A stretch of DNA of 64,000 bases. It comes from Arthrobacter livingstonensis. GTDB taxonomy: Bacteria > Actinomycetota > Actinomycetes > Actinomycetales > Micrococcaceae. The first letter of the stretch is position 1. Each line of letters starts with the position of its first letter. Positions 1-9,310 of this stretch are shown piece by piece. The stretch spans positions 1-64,000 of the forward strand of contig NZ_QJVD01000006.1 in the NCBI RefSeq assembly GCF_003219815.1. Direction: 5' to 3'. The notes beneath the pieces were generated by a model that saw only the letters and a list, made by a program, of their open reading frames with translations, made no database searches and was not told where the DNA came from. Both the position numbers and the translations under genes were made by a program.

Positions 1-130
1 AAAACCAAATAACCAATTCAATACAATAAATTGGTATCAATAAAACTTGGCACACTATTGAGTTCTCAAACAACAACCACACCCGGCCAACACACCCGAA
101 AAGCACCGAAAAAACCAGTAAACAATCCGC
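1..130 (-). promoter_or_regulatory. rRNA operon leader (16S rRNA lies just outside the window)
   Basis: Read on the minus strand, 70-51 is TTTGAGAACTCAATAGTGTG. This is the box that precedes 16S (and recurs in the spacer) in many actinobacterial rRNA operons. It is followed towards position 1 by a small hairpin whose arms are CCAATT (13-18) and AATTGG (29-34), as expected for a leader that pairs for RNase III processing. No rRNA coding sequence is visible to the right, so this should be the leader of an operon whose 16S gene starts beyond position 1. It could instead be a 16S-23S spacer only if the assembly were rearranged. Confidence 0.6.
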
Positions 131-544
131 AACGATCAGCGCCGGAGCAACCACACAAACTTACCCGCCAGCACCCCGGAAAGCAAATCCACCAAACAGC
201 AGACCGCACAACCAAAACACCACAAAACAACCGGAAAACCGGCCCAAAACCACGGGATTTTCGCAGCCCCGTTCACCGGGGCAACTCGAAAAACAATACA
301 CACCTTTCGACGCTCACGCAAGTCGGTGGCCCCCTCCGCTGGGCCGTCCGTCCTCTGTCCCTGTCCCCATCTTCATACCCAGCCGCATTGAAGGACCGGA
401 TGCGCAGCCAGCACGCCCAGGCCGCTGGCTTGGATGGTCGAAGTCCGGGTCGTCCAGGGCTGCCTGAGCCTGCGTATAGGGAGTTTCGTCAGCCCATCTG
501 CGGATATGGCCATTATTTGCGTTGGCAGGGGATCCGCAGTGGCC
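131..544. other. Non-coding stretch upstream of the rRNA leader
   Basis: No credible gene. The minus strand is unusually G+T-rich between 300 and 60, typical of transcribed rRNA leaders. It has a short GC hairpin (GCCCCG/CGGGGC, 266-282). The rRNA promoters should lie here or just to the right, but I could not identify a convincing -35/-10 pair. Confidence 0.5.
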
Positions 545-817
545 CGAAAGTACAGCTCTGGCGGCTTCTGGCGAAGACCGCGGGCCACTGAAAGTACAGC
601 TGTGGTGCCTGCTTGAGTTCTGGCGAAGACCGCGGGCCACTGAAAGTACAGCTGTGGTGCCTGCTTGAGTTCTGGCGAAGACCGCGGGCCACTGAAAGTA
701 CAGCTGTGGTGCCTGCTTGAGTTCTGGCGAAGACCGCGGGCCACTGAAAGTACAGCTGTGGTGCCTGCTTGAGTTCTGGCGAAGACCGCGGGCCACTGAA
801 AGTACAGCTGTGGTGCC
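545..817. repeat. 52-bp direct tandem repeat array
   Basis: Four identical, directly abutting 52-bp units start at 589, 641, 693 and 745. A 21-bp partial fifth unit follows (797-817), and a degenerate 44-bp copy precedes (545-588). Each unit begins TGAAAGTACAGCTGTGGTGC and ends GACCGCGGGCCAC. There are no spacers, so it is not CRISPR. The period is not a multiple of three, so long open frames through it on both strands are repeat artefacts. On the minus strand each unit contains CTGTACTTTCAGTGGCC, which resembles the repeated terminal boxes of some IS21-family elements, but no transposase is present. Function unknown. The array sits 0.5 kb upstream of the rRNA leader. Confidence 0.95.
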
Positions 818-1011
818 CTGGCGAGGGTGGAACCGACCTTTTCCGTACATTCGGACAGTCCCGGGCCAGATGACGGCTCCCAGACCGCCACACGTCTACT
901 CGCGCGGGCCGTTCTTGGCACTCACCGTCATGGGAGCTGCCACTTGCGCAAACGCCCCGGGCCCATATCTGGCAGCCGCAAATGCCCGCACCAGGCCAGC
1001 GAGGAAGGGGT

Positions 1012-1057
1012 AAAAACAAAGAAATCCCCGGCAGAACCTGAGTTCTACCGGGGATTT
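1012..1057 (-). terminator. Rho-independent terminator after tRNA-Leu
   Basis: Near-perfect inverted repeat (arms 1022-1037 and 1042-1057, one mismatch, CTGA loop). On the minus strand it is followed by a T-rich run (1021-1012). It lies 7 bases beyond the 3' end of the minus-strand tRNA-Leu. Confidence 0.85.
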
Positions 1058-1064
1058 TCAAATG

Positions 1065-1147
1065 TGCGCGAGGGGGGATTTGAACCCCCACGCCCTTTCG
1101 GACACTGGCACCTGAAGCCAGCGCGTCTGCCGTTCCGCCACTCGCGC
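1065..1147 (-). tRNA. tRNA-Leu (anticodon CAG)
   Basis: Class II tRNA on the minus strand. The acceptor arms GCGCGAG/CTCGCGC pair over 7 bp. The anticodon stem CTGGC/GCCAG encloses the loop TTCAGGT, giving anticodon CAG. The T-arm contains GGTTCAAATCC. A long variable arm is present, as expected for tRNA-Leu. CCA is not encoded: the bases after the acceptor are ACA. A terminator follows directly. Confidence 0.95.
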
Positions 1148-1547
1148 ATTTGGTCTCTTCCACCGTTTCCCTTTCAGGTTTCAGTGGAACAGCGAGATCA
1201 AGCCTATAGGAGACTCTTCGAAATTCCTAAACGCACGTTTCCGATTGGCGTGTCGCCCTCCGGACCGGGATGCCAATGCGCCCTGCAGCCCCTAAAACAC
1301 GGCGATTTCACCCTTCCATGAAGGACACTTGATGCATCATCCCGGGGTATGAAATCCACCCCTGGCGCGGCCTCCAATAAGGTTTTTCCAAGCCACGCCC
1401 AGTAGTATCGACGTTGTGGATCGTTGCCCGTGGGACGGGCGACTGATTCTTAACGCGTGTATTCACGCATTATGGGGACAGCCATAGACCAAGAAAATTT
1501 GGCGGCGCCAACGTCAGGTGCCGCAACCACGGAGAGGAGAAGACAGC
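1148..1547. other. Intergenic region between divergent tRNA-Leu and fhaA
   Basis: About 400 bases without a gene. It must hold the promoters for tRNA-Leu (minus) and for the fhaA-pknB operon (plus). No convincing sigma-70 pair was found by eye. The fhaA ribosome site GGAGAGG is at its right end. Confidence 0.5.
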
Positions 1548-2363
1548 ATGGGATTGTTCGACAACGTCGAAAAGGGCATTGAAAAGGCAGTCCGCGGCGC
1601 CTTCTCCCGAGGGTCGAAGGCCCTCCAGCCGGTGGAGATTGCCAGTGCCCTTCGCCGCGAGCTCGACGACAAGTCCATGACCCTCGACGCCGGCCGGACC
1701 CTGGCGCCCAACGTCTTCAACATCCAGCTGGGCGATTCCGACTTTGACCGTGCGCGCTCATGGGGCGTGGCCCTTGCCGAGGAACTGTGCGACGTCGTCA
1801 TCAACCACTCCCGCAGCCAGGGTTATGTACTGCAGGGACCCGTCCGGGTGACGTTCAACCACCAGGACGAGTTGCGGCCCGGCCATTTTGAGGTGGCCTC
1901 GGCCACCGAGAAGGAAAAGGCACCCACACCCTCAAGTGCCGGTAATCCCCGTTCGGGAATGCCGCCGGCCGCGCCCGGCCACGCCCCTTCCCGGACGCAG
2001 CAGGGGCCGGCACCCGTTTACAAGCGCCAGGCGCCAGCTCCACAAAAAACTGCGTCCGACGGCCAGCCCGTTCTGGACATCGACGGGCAGAGATACTCCC
2101 TCAATGCCAGTTCCATCACCTTGGGGCGTTCCTCGGAGGCAGACATCCTCATCGATGACACGGGAGTCTCCCGCAAGCACCTGGAGATCCGCACCCGCGG
2201 CGGCGTCAGCACCGCAGTCGATCTTGGATCCACGAACGGCAGCTACGTCAACGGCCACCGGGTGCACGGCAGCGCCGAACTGACCGACGGCACCACCATC
2301 ACCATGGGCCGGACAGAGATCACCTTCCGCATATTGTCGGCACGAAACGGCGGCCGTTCATGA
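1548..2363 (+). CDS. fhaA: FhaA: DUF3662 and FHA domain-containing protein
   Basis: 271 aa. Residues 1-115 form the DUF3662 domain (starts MGLFDNVEKGIEKAVRGAF). A Pro/Ala-rich linker follows, then a C-terminal FHA domain (about 180-265) with LGRSSEADI, GVSRKHLEI and LGSTNGSYVNG. The FHA Arg, Ser-Arg-His and Asn-Gly phosphothreonine-binding residues are all present. In mycobacteria FhaA binds the phosphorylated pseudokinase part of MviN/MurJ and restrains peptidoglycan synthesis. A separate pseudokinase next to murJ in this window (47846-49276) is the likely partner. Start chosen at the ATG behind GGAGAGG; an in-frame extension to 1518 lacks an RBS. First gene of the fhaA-pknB operon. Confidence 0.93.
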   Translation: MGLFDNVEKGIEKAVRGAFSRGSKALQPVEIASALRRELDDKSMTLDAGRTLAPNVFNIQLGDSDFDRARSWGVALAEELCDVVINHSRSQGYVLQGPVRVTFNHQDELRPGHFEVASATEKEKAPTPSSAGNPRSGMPPAAPGHAPSRTQQGPAPVYKRQAPAPQKTASDGQPVLDIDGQRYSLNASSITLGRSSEADILIDDTGVSRKHLEIRTRGGVSTAVDLGSTNGSYVNGHRVHGSAELTDGTTITMGRTEITFRILSARNGGRS

Positions 2364-2845
2364 ACGACCTGAGCCTGACAGTCACCATTTTGCGCTTCGG
2401 CTTCCTGATCCTGATGTGGATCATGGTATTCAGCGTTGTGGCCGCGATGCGTCGCGACCTGGTGATCGGGCGCAAGGCCAAAGTTGGCGCGCCCACTGCG
2501 CGTCAGGCTCGCAGGCATCCCGAACTCGTGGACGAGCCGGCCCCCTCCAAGGCCCACGCCCGCGAGTTGGTGGTGACCGAAGGTCCGCTGGCCGGGACCA
2601 CACTGGAACTCTCCGGAACGCCCATCCTGTTGGGCCGCGCCCAGGAAGCCACGCTGGTACTCGAGGATGACTATGCGTCGGGGCGCCACGCAAGGCTGTT
2701 CCCGCAAGGCACGCGCTGGTTCATTGAGGACTTGGGCTCCACCAATGGCACCTACCTCGGCGGCACGCAATTGACGCGGGCGCTCCCCGTTGAACTTGGC
2801 GTCCCGGTTCGGATCGGCAAAACGGTCATCGAATTGAGGCCATAG
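2360..2845 (+). CDS. fhaB: FhaB/FipA-type membrane-anchored FHA protein
   Basis: 161 aa. One N-terminal membrane segment (about residues 8-28) precedes a basic linker and a C-terminal FHA domain (about 75-158) with LLGRAQEATLVLE, ASGRHARL and DLGSTNGTYLGG. The homologue FipA/FhaB in mycobacteria is phosphorylated by PknB and links cell division to the Ser/Thr kinase system. ATG overlaps the fhaA stop by 4 bp (ATGA), so translation is probably coupled. The canonical SRKH motif reads SGRH here; the binding Arg and the Asn-Gly are kept. Confidence 0.92.
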   Translation: MNDLSLTVTILRFGFLILMWIMVFSVVAAMRRDLVIGRKAKVGAPTARQARRHPELVDEPAPSKAHARELVVTEGPLAGTTLELSGTPILLGRAQEATLVLEDDYASGRHARLFPQGTRWFIEDLGSTNGTYLGGTQLTRALPVELGVPVRIGKTVIELRP

Positions 2846-2847
2846 GC

Positions 2848-4635
2848 ATGGCCGAACACCCGTTGATCCTGCGCTACGCGGCACGGTCGCACGTTGGCTT
2901 GGTCCGGGCGAAGAACGACGACTCGGCCTACGTCGGAAAGCATCTGGCCGTGGTTGCCGACGGCATGGGTGGCCACGCGGGAGGCGACGTCGCCAGCGCC
3001 TCCACCGTGCTGGACCTGATCCACCTGGACCACGACGGCTATAGGGGCGACGGCGCCGGCACCGACCTGGCCGACGAAATCCAGACCGCCAACTCCCTCC
3101 TGTCGGAGCTGGTCCATGTCAATCCAAAGCTGGCCGGCATGGGCACCACCGTCACGGCACTGCTGCTGTCCGGGGAGCGCCTGGCGTACGCGCACATTGG
3201 CGATTCGCGTGCATACCGGCTCAAGAACGGTGTCTTCGAGCAAATGAGCACGGACCACACGTTTGTACAGCGCATGATCGAGGAAGGCCGCATGACCGAG
3301 GCCGAGGCCGAGGTCCACCCCCACAAAAACGTGCTGATGCGTGTGCTGGGCGACGTCGATGCCTCCCCCGAGCTGGACTTGACGTACTTTGACGCCGAAC
3401 CCGGGGAACGCTGGCTGCTCTGCTCCGACGGGTTGAACTTTGTCCGCCACGAGACGGTGGAGGAAGTTTTCCGGACCACCAGCAACCTGGCCCACTGCGC
3501 AGAAACACTCATCGACCTCACCCTGGCCGTCGGATCCCCGGACAATGTCACCGTGGTTGTTTTTGAAGTTGCCGAAGCCGTTCCGGACGATACCGCCACC
3601 GCCGCGCTGGAGACCATCAGCGTGCCCGTGAATGCCGAAACGGCCTCGGATGACGATCTGCCAATACTGTCCCTCGCCGACACTCACCGCAGCCAGGACG
3701 ACGACGGCGCAGCGCCTCTGGAGGACTTCGGGGCTGCAGCCGTGGTCCGGACGGGCGGCGGCGAAGCCGGTGGCGACGAAAGCGATGGGGCCGGAGACTC
3801 CGAGGCGCGTTCCGGCGAAACGATTCCGGCAAATACCGAACGCGACGAGGCACCCACGGATGGACTCGACGCCCACATCCGTGCCGCCGTCGTGCGCCAC
3901 GAGCTGTCCCTCCGCCCCCATGAGCTGGTGGGTGCCGCGGTCACTGCGAATGCGGAGGGGAAGATTCCGCAGCTGGCACACCATCCCGCCACTCAACGCG
4001 CGGCGACAGTCCTGACCCACAAGCCTGTCAAGGCTGCCGCAACGGAGGAGGACACCGAACAGTCCCTCCCGCGCGCCCGGTACCGGACGTGGGTGTTTTC
4101 CGTCCTGGGCGTTCTGGCGGTAATTGCAGTGGTTGCCGGCGCCTGGACCGCGTATGTGTGGACGCAGACCCAATACTTTGTGGGTGTCTCCCACAACAAT
4201 GTGGCCATCTTCCAGGGCGTCTCACAAAACCTGGGACCCATCTCGCTCTCCCACCTGCAGCGGGAGACCACCGTTTCCGTCGACTCCCTGCCGGAGTATT
4301 CCCAGCAGCTGGTGGTGCAGACCATGCCGGCCTCCTCCCTGGGCGCCGCTGAACAAATTATCAGCGACCTGCAGTTGGGGACAGGGTCCAGCACGCCTCC
4401 CTGCAGTCAACCCGCTGCCACCCCTTCGCCCTCCGGCACGGCCAAGGCCACCCATGGCGGAAGTTCCACCGCCAGACCTTCAGCCACCTCTGCCAAGCCG
4501 TCGGCGAAACCCTCCGTTACGGCATCGGCCAAGCCAACCGCAAAACCTTCCGCCAAGCCAACCGCGAAAGGCACGGCCACGCCGTCGTCCTCAGCGTCCG
4601 CCACCCCAACATGCACCCCCGGAGGTGGACAATGA
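2848..4635 (+). CDS. pstP: PP2C-family Ser/Thr phosphatase (PstP)
   Basis: 595 aa. Residues 5-245 are a PP2C catalytic domain with metal-binding motifs VADGMGGHAGG, GDSRAYRL, CSDGL and SPDNVTVV. A long acidic Ala/Glu linker leads to one membrane segment at about 415-437 and an extracellular part ending in a Ser/Ala/Lys/Pro tail (about 525-595) with repeated AKPTAKPS-like units. It should dephosphorylate PknA, PknB and their targets; PstP is the partner phosphatase of this operon in all actinobacteria studied. The catalytic domain and TM are standard, and the extracellular tail is low-complexity and probably wall-spanning. It lies 2 nt after fhaB and shares an ATGA overlap with rodA. Confidence 0.93.
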   Translation: MAEHPLILRYAARSHVGLVRAKNDDSAYVGKHLAVVADGMGGHAGGDVASASTVLDLIHLDHDGYRGDGAGTDLADEIQTANSLLSELVHVNPKLAGMGTTVTALLLSGERLAYAHIGDSRAYRLKNGVFEQMSTDHTFVQRMIEEGRMTEAEAEVHPHKNVLMRVLGDVDASPELDLTYFDAEPGERWLLCSDGLNFVRHETVEEVFRTTSNLAHCAETLIDLTLAVGSPDNVTVVVFEVAEAVPDDTATAALETISVPVNAETASDDDLPILSLADTHRSQDDDGAAPLEDFGAAAVVRTGGGEAGGDESDGAGDSEARSGETIPANTERDEAPTDGLDAHIRAAVVRHELSLRPHELVGAAVTANAEGKIPQLAHHPATQRAATVLTHKPVKAAATEEDTEQSLPRARYRTWVFSVLGVLAVIAVVAGAWTAYVWTQTQYFVGVSHNNVAIFQGVSQNLGPISLSHLQRETTVSVDSLPEYSQQLVVQTMPASSLGAAEQIISDLQLGTGSSTPPCSQPAATPSPSGTAKATHGGSSTARPSATSAKPSAKPSVTASAKPTAKPSAKPTAKGTATPSSSASATPTCTPGGGQ

Positions 4636-6002
4636 GCCAACTTTTGACGGTTGCCAAACCGCGCCGCAACATTGAACTGCTTTTGCTGGTCCTGGCCATT
4701 GGCATGGGCGTCATGGCCAACGCGCTGGTCAACCTCAACCTTGGCCGGACCTTCGACAACGATTTTTACACCCAGGCGGCCGTCCTGGCCGGTCTCTCGC
4801 TCGCGGTGCACATTACCCTGCGCTTCCGCGCGAAGTATGCCGATCCGGTTATATTACCCGTGGTGGTGGCGCTCAACGGGCTTGGATTGGCCGTGATCCA
4901 CCGGCTCGACATTGTCACCGGCGACACGGCCGGCCAGCGCCAGTGGCTCTGGACGGGACTTGCCGTGGCCGCCGCCATCGCAGTGCTCTGGCTCCTCAAG
5001 GACCACCGGATCCTACGGCGCTTCACCTACATCTCCTTGGTCCTGTCCGTGTTCCTGCTCCTGCTGCCCCTGGTGCCGGGCATCTCCGCCGGTGATGTCA
5101 ACGGCGCCACCGTATGGATCAAGCTCGGGCCCTTCACCTTCCAGCCCGGGGAAATCGCCAAAATCACGCTGGCCACCTTCTTTGCGGGGTACCTTTCCTC
5201 CAACCGCGACCTGATCCTGCTGGCCGGGAAAAAGATCGGCCGCCTGCAGCTGCCGCGCTCCCGCGACCTGGGACCGATGGTCGTGGCCTGGATCGCCAGT
5301 GTGGGCGTTCTGGTGTTTCAGCATGACCTCGGCACCTCCATCCTGTTCTTTGGCCTCTTCATGGTCATGATCTACGTGGCCACGAGCCGCATCAGCTGGG
5401 TCTTGATCGGCCTTGTCCTCATGGCCGTGGGCGGATTCGCCGCGTACAAGATCTTTCCCCACGTCACCCGCCGGATCGACACCTGGATCCATGCACTTGA
5501 TCCCCAGGTCATCGGCGCCACCGGCGGCAGCGGCCAGGTCGTGGAGGGCCTGTTCGGCATGGCCAACGGCGGACTGATGGGCACCGGCCTCGGGGAAGGG
5601 TCCCCGGATAGCGTGCCCCTGGCCAACAGCGACATGATCATCGCCAGCATTGGCGAGGAACTCGGTCTCGTGGGGCTGTTCGCCGTCGTATGCCTTTATG
5701 CGCTGTTCATTGCCCGCGGCTTCCGGGCCGCACTGGGCACCAGGGATTCCTTCGGCAAACTGCTGGCCGTGGGGCTGGCCTTCGCCTTCGCGCTGCAGTG
5801 CTTCGTGATCATCGGCGGTGTCACCCGGCTTATTCCCCTGACCGGGCTGACCACGCCGTTCCTGGCGGCCGGCGGGTCCTCCCTGCTCGCCAACTGGATC
5901 ATCGTTGCGTTGCTCCTGAAGATTTCCGACGCCGCCCGGCGGCCAACTGAGCCGGCCGTAAAGCCCGATGACAAGCCCCGGAAGGAGGTGCATGCATCAT
6001 GA
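4632..6002 (+). CDS. rodA: RodA/FtsW-family peptidoglycan glycosyltransferase (SEDS)
   Basis: 456 aa polytopic membrane protein of the SEDS family. Many hydrophobic segments are visible, with the family-typical LGPFTFQPGEIAKI, FQHDLGTSILFFG and GLVGLFAV regions. The C-terminal LIPLTGLTTPFLAAGGSS stretch matches the conserved SEDS signature. It polymerises glycan strands from lipid II, working with the class B PBP encoded next (pbpA). The start is the ATG overlapping the pstP stop, behind GGAGGTGG; an upstream ATG at 4611 lies inside pstP and is less likely. RodA rather than FtsW is inferred from operon position. Confidence 0.93.
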   Translation: MSQLLTVAKPRRNIELLLLVLAIGMGVMANALVNLNLGRTFDNDFYTQAAVLAGLSLAVHITLRFRAKYADPVILPVVVALNGLGLAVIHRLDIVTGDTAGQRQWLWTGLAVAAAIAVLWLLKDHRILRRFTYISLVLSVFLLLLPLVPGISAGDVNGATVWIKLGPFTFQPGEIAKITLATFFAGYLSSNRDLILLAGKKIGRLQLPRSRDLGPMVVAWIASVGVLVFQHDLGTSILFFGLFMVMIYVATSRISWVLIGLVLMAVGGFAAYKIFPHVTRRIDTWIHALDPQVIGATGGSGQVVEGLFGMANGGLMGTGLGEGSPDSVPLANSDMIIASIGEELGLVGLFAVVCLYALFIARGFRAALGTRDSFGKLLAVGLAFAFALQCFVIIGGVTRLIPLTGLTTPFLAAGGSSLLANWIIVALLLKISDAARRPTEPAVKPDDKPRKEVHAS

Positions 6003-7456
6003 ACCAGGCCATTCGAAACTCCTGGATAGTTGCCATTGCACTGTTCATCCTGCTTTTTGGCTCCATCTCCTATGTGCAGTTCTTTGACGCCGATTCGCTC
6101 AATGCAAACCCCAGCAACAACCGCCAGTTGTTGAAGACGTTCTGCAGCGACCGCGGACCCATCCTGGTGGGCGGCCATCCCATTGCGGAATCCGTCGCCA
6201 CGGATTCGGACTGCAAGTACCAGCGCAAGTACAACGACCCCCTGCTCTACGCAGGCCTGACCGGATTCTTCAGCAAGTACGCCGGCCAGTACGGACTGGA
6301 ATCGGCCATGCGGGATGAGCTGGCGGGCACCACCAACGAGGCGTTGTTTGACCGGATCTCGCAGGCGTTCACGGGCGCCCGGCCGCAGGGCCAGTCGGTG
6401 GAGCTGACTATTGACCCCGCCATCCAAAAGGCGGCCTTTGACATGATCCCGGACGGCATTGCCGGCTCCATAGTGGTGATGAAACCCAAGACCGGCGCCA
6501 TTGTCGCCATGGTCTCCAAACCGTCCTACGACACCAACCTGATGGCCAGCCATGACCAGAATTCCGTCGACGCAGCCTACGCGAAACTGGTGAACGAGCC
6601 CGGCATCAACTTGTTTGGCTCGGCCGCCTACACGAAGACCTATGCGCCCGGTTCAGTGTTCAAACTGGTGGACACAGCCGCGGCCCTGGCGTCCGGCAAG
6701 TACAACAAGGACAGTGTGCTGCCCAACCCGGCGGCGATGAAGTTCCCCGGCATCGCCTACACGCTGCCCAACTACCTGTATGGCCAGTGCGACACCCAGG
6801 ACAAGGCCACCTTCACCTTCGCCCTGGAAAACTCGTGCAACACGCCTTTCGCCAGCATTGCCCTGGACCTCGGTCAGGACGCCATCACGGCCCAGGCGGA
6901 CAAGTTCGGCTTCAACGACAAGTCCCTGAGATTCCCGGATTCGGTCACTTCCAGCAAGTTCCCCGGTTCCTCGGATACGCTTGACGGTCCGGCCCTGGCC
7001 CGCAGTGCCATCGGCCAGCAGGATGTCACGGCCACGCCCCTGCAGATCGCCATGATGACAGCGGCCATTGCCAACGGCGGCAAGCAGATGAAACCCAATC
7101 TGGTTCAGACCGTCCGCACCCCGGACCTGAAAACGGTGGAAAGCCTCAAACCGGAGATGCTGCGGCAGTCCACCACCCCGGAAATTGCCCAGCAGATCAC
7201 CGATTGGATGGTCAGCGTGGTGGACAACGGCATTGCCGCGGCGGCGGCCGTACCCGGGGTGCAGGTCGCCGCCAAAACGGGTACCGCCGAAGTGGGCAAT
7301 ACTGGTTTGAACAACGCATGGTTTACCGGTTTCGCACCGGCCAATGATCCGCAATATGTTGTGACGATCATGATGCCCAACGTCGACGTCGCCACCGGCG
7401 CGGCACTAACAAGTCCCAATGCAAGCAAACTCTTCAAGGCGGTGTTGAAAAAGTGA
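5999..7456 (+). CDS. pbpA: Penicillin-binding protein 2 (class B transpeptidase, PbpA)
   Basis: 485 aa. An N-terminal membrane anchor (about 9-27) is followed by a dimerisation region and a transpeptidase domain. Active-site motifs are visible: SVFK at about residue 218 (APGSVFKL), SCN at about 278 (ENSCNTPF) and KTG at about 425 (AKTGTAEVG). It cross-links peptide stems and pairs with the SEDS protein encoded before it. It overlaps rodA by 4 bp (ATGA) and pknA by 4 bp (GTGA), behind a good GGAGGTG ribosome site. In mycobacteria PbpA is phosphorylated by PknB and localises to the septum; here that is inference from synteny. Confidence 0.94.
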   Translation: MNQAIRNSWIVAIALFILLFGSISYVQFFDADSLNANPSNNRQLLKTFCSDRGPILVGGHPIAESVATDSDCKYQRKYNDPLLYAGLTGFFSKYAGQYGLESAMRDELAGTTNEALFDRISQAFTGARPQGQSVELTIDPAIQKAAFDMIPDGIAGSIVVMKPKTGAIVAMVSKPSYDTNLMASHDQNSVDAAYAKLVNEPGINLFGSAAYTKTYAPGSVFKLVDTAAALASGKYNKDSVLPNPAAMKFPGIAYTLPNYLYGQCDTQDKATFTFALENSCNTPFASIALDLGQDAITAQADKFGFNDKSLRFPDSVTSSKFPGSSDTLDGPALARSAIGQQDVTATPLQIAMMTAAIANGGKQMKPNLVQTVRTPDLKTVESLKPEMLRQSTTPEIAQQITDWMVSVVDNGIAAAAAVPGVQVAAKTGTAEVGNTGLNNAWFTGFAPANDPQYVVTIMMPNVDVATGAALTSPNASKLFKAVLKK

Positions 7457-9246
7457 GGCCTACTTCAGGAATCACCTTAGGCGGCAGATTCCAACTCACC
7501 TCACGCATTGCCATTGGCGGCATGGGCGAAGTTTGGAAGGCACAGGACATGGTCCTGGGCCGGATTGTCGCAATTAAGATCCTCAAGGACGAATACACGG
7601 GGGACCCCGGCTTCCGGGCGCGCTTTCGCGCCGAGGCCAAGCACACGGCACTACTGAACCATGTGGGGATCGCCAACGTCTTTGATTACGGCGAAGAGGA
7701 CGGTTCCGCGTACCTGGTCATGGAGCTGGTCCCGGGCGAGCCGCTGTCCACGTTGATTGAGCGCGAGCATGTGCTCTCCACGGACTGGACGCTGTCGATG
7801 ATCGCCCAGACCGCGCGCGCCCTTGCCGTGGCGCATGCCCAGGGACTGGTGCACCGTGACGTGAAACCGGGCAATCTGCTCATCACGCCTGAGCGCCGGG
7901 TAAAGATCACCGACTTTGGCATCGCCAGACTTGCCGACCAGGTGCCGCTGACCCAGACAGGCCAGGTCATGGGCACCGCCCAGTACCTGGCCCCCGAACA
8001 GGCCACCGGCCAGGTGGCCACCGGCTCCAGCGACATCTATTCCCTGGGCGTGATCGGCTATGAGTGCATCACCGGCCACCGCCCGTTCTCCGGCGAGTCC
8101 CAGATTGCCATTGCCCTGGCCCAAGTCAACGATGCACCGCCGCCGCTGCCGGACACCCTGCCCACCCCGGTGCGCGCCCTGCTCATGTCCATGCTGGCCA
8201 AGGACCCTGCCAACCGCCCGGGCAACGCCCTGAAACTGGCTGAGGCCGCCGAGGCCATCCGCGCCGGGAACATCAAGGCCGCCCACGCCGCCGTGCCGGG
8301 CATGCTGCTTTTCGAGGCCACCACCGGACCCATCACGGCGCCGGTGGACATCAACTCCACCGCCGCCACCTCCGTGGTGGGCAGTGTTTCCGAACCAGGC
8401 ACGACGGCGCTGCCCACCGTCAGCGGCGACGCCATCGCCGCCTCGTCCCCGACGCGCGCCGAGATGCTCGGCGCCGAACGGCCCTGGGACACGGATGCGG
8501 AAGGGGGCGATGATCCCCTCCTGGACGATTTTGATGCAGAAGATGCCCCCGCGAAACCGGCCAAGGGCGGACGCAGCCCGTGGACCTGGCCCGCCGTTGC
8601 CTTGATTGCGCTGCTGCTGTTTGCCGTGGCGGCCCTGCTGCTCCAAAGCTGGGGCGTGTTCGACCCCAAGCCGGCGGCCACCGCCTCGCAGTCCGCCCCG
8701 CCGTCGGCCAGTTCGGCACCCGCAGAGACCCCGTCCGAAACCCCGTCGGAGACGCCCACGCAGGAGCCCACCACCGAGGCACCCGCGGAAGTGACCGTTC
8801 ACGCGGACCAGTTCAAGGGCCAGCCCTTTGACCAGGTCCGGACGCAGCTCAATGACATGAAGCTGAAAGTGGCCCGCACGGACGCGTTTAGTGCAGACGT
8901 TCCCGCAGGCTCAGTGATTGACCTCAGTCCCACCGGTCCCATGGCACCGGGCACGGAGGTGACGGTCACCGTCTCCAAGGGTCCGGAACTGGCGACCGTG
9001 CCTTCCTTCCAGGGCCAGACGGGCGACGCCTACGACAAGGCCCTGACGCAGGCCGGCTTCGTTCCGGCCCGTGCCGAGGAGGCATCAGCGACCGTCCCCC
9101 AGGGCACCGTGGTCCGCGTGGTCCCCACCGCCGGTTCACAGGAGGCCAAGGGCACCATCGTGAGCTACTACGTCTCCACCGGGCCGGAGGTGAAGGCACC
9201 CGCAGCCACGGACCCCGCCACCACGGCTGCCGCGCCGAAGCCGTAA
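7453..9246 (+). CDS. pknA: Membrane Ser/Thr protein kinase PknA with PASTA domains
   Basis: 597 aa. The kinase domain (about 8-270) has the glycine loop IGGMGEVW, catalytic [15 protein letters not shown] and the activation segment [15 protein letters not shown]. An Ala/Asp-rich linker leads to one TM helix (about 378-400). A Pro/Thr/Ser stretch follows, then two PASTA-like repeats (about 450-585) that end in TVTVSKGPE and [10 protein letters not shown]. Mycobacterial PknA lacks PASTA domains; carrying two outside the cell suggests this kinase itself senses muropeptide or lipid II. GTG start overlaps the pbpA stop. Confidence 0.93.
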   Translation: MRPTSGITLGGRFQLTSRIAIGGMGEVWKAQDMVLGRIVAIKILKDEYTGDPGFRARFRAEAKHTALLNHVGIANVFDYGEEDGSAYLVMELVPGEPLSTLIEREHVLSTDWTLSMIAQTARALAVAHAQGLVHRDVKPGNLLITPERRVKITDFGIARLADQVPLTQTGQVMGTAQYLAPEQATGQVATGSSDIYSLGVIGYECITGHRPFSGESQIAIALAQVNDAPPPLPDTLPTPVRALLMSMLAKDPANRPGNALKLAEAAEAIRAGNIKAAHAAVPGMLLFEATTGPITAPVDINSTAATSVVGSVSEPGTTALPTVSGDAIAASSPTRAEMLGAERPWDTDAEGGDDPLLDDFDAEDAPAKPAKGGRSPWTWPAVALIALLLFAVAALLLQSWGVFDPKPAATASQSAPPSASSAPAETPSETPSETPTQEPTTEAPAEVTVHADQFKGQPFDQVRTQLNDMKLKVARTDAFSADVPAGSVIDLSPTGPMAPGTEVTVTVSKGPELATVPSFQGQTGDAYDKALTQAGFVPARAEEASATVPQGTVVRVVPTAGSQEAKGTIVSYYVSTGPEVKAPAATDPATTAAAPKP

Positions 9247-9310
9247 CGAAACCGCCGCCGTGCGGACAGCACCAACCGAACTGCCCACCAACTGAAAGGA
9301 CACAGGCACG

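Noticed and set aside
545-817. CRISPR array
   Set aside because: Units abut directly with no unique spacers and there are no cas genes.
314-1163. Several 180-220 aa minus-strand open frames through 314-1163
   Set aside because: They repeat the same peptide in successive frames because the 52-bp unit is not a multiple of three; no ribosome site or family match, and one runs through tRNA-Leu.
2752-4194. 480-aa minus-strand open frame opposite pstP
   Set aside because: Antisense shadow of a high-GC gene; the plus-strand PP2C motifs are unambiguous.
7651-8802. 383-aa minus-strand open frame opposite pknA
   Set aside because: Gly/Arg-rich shadow of the kinase gene.
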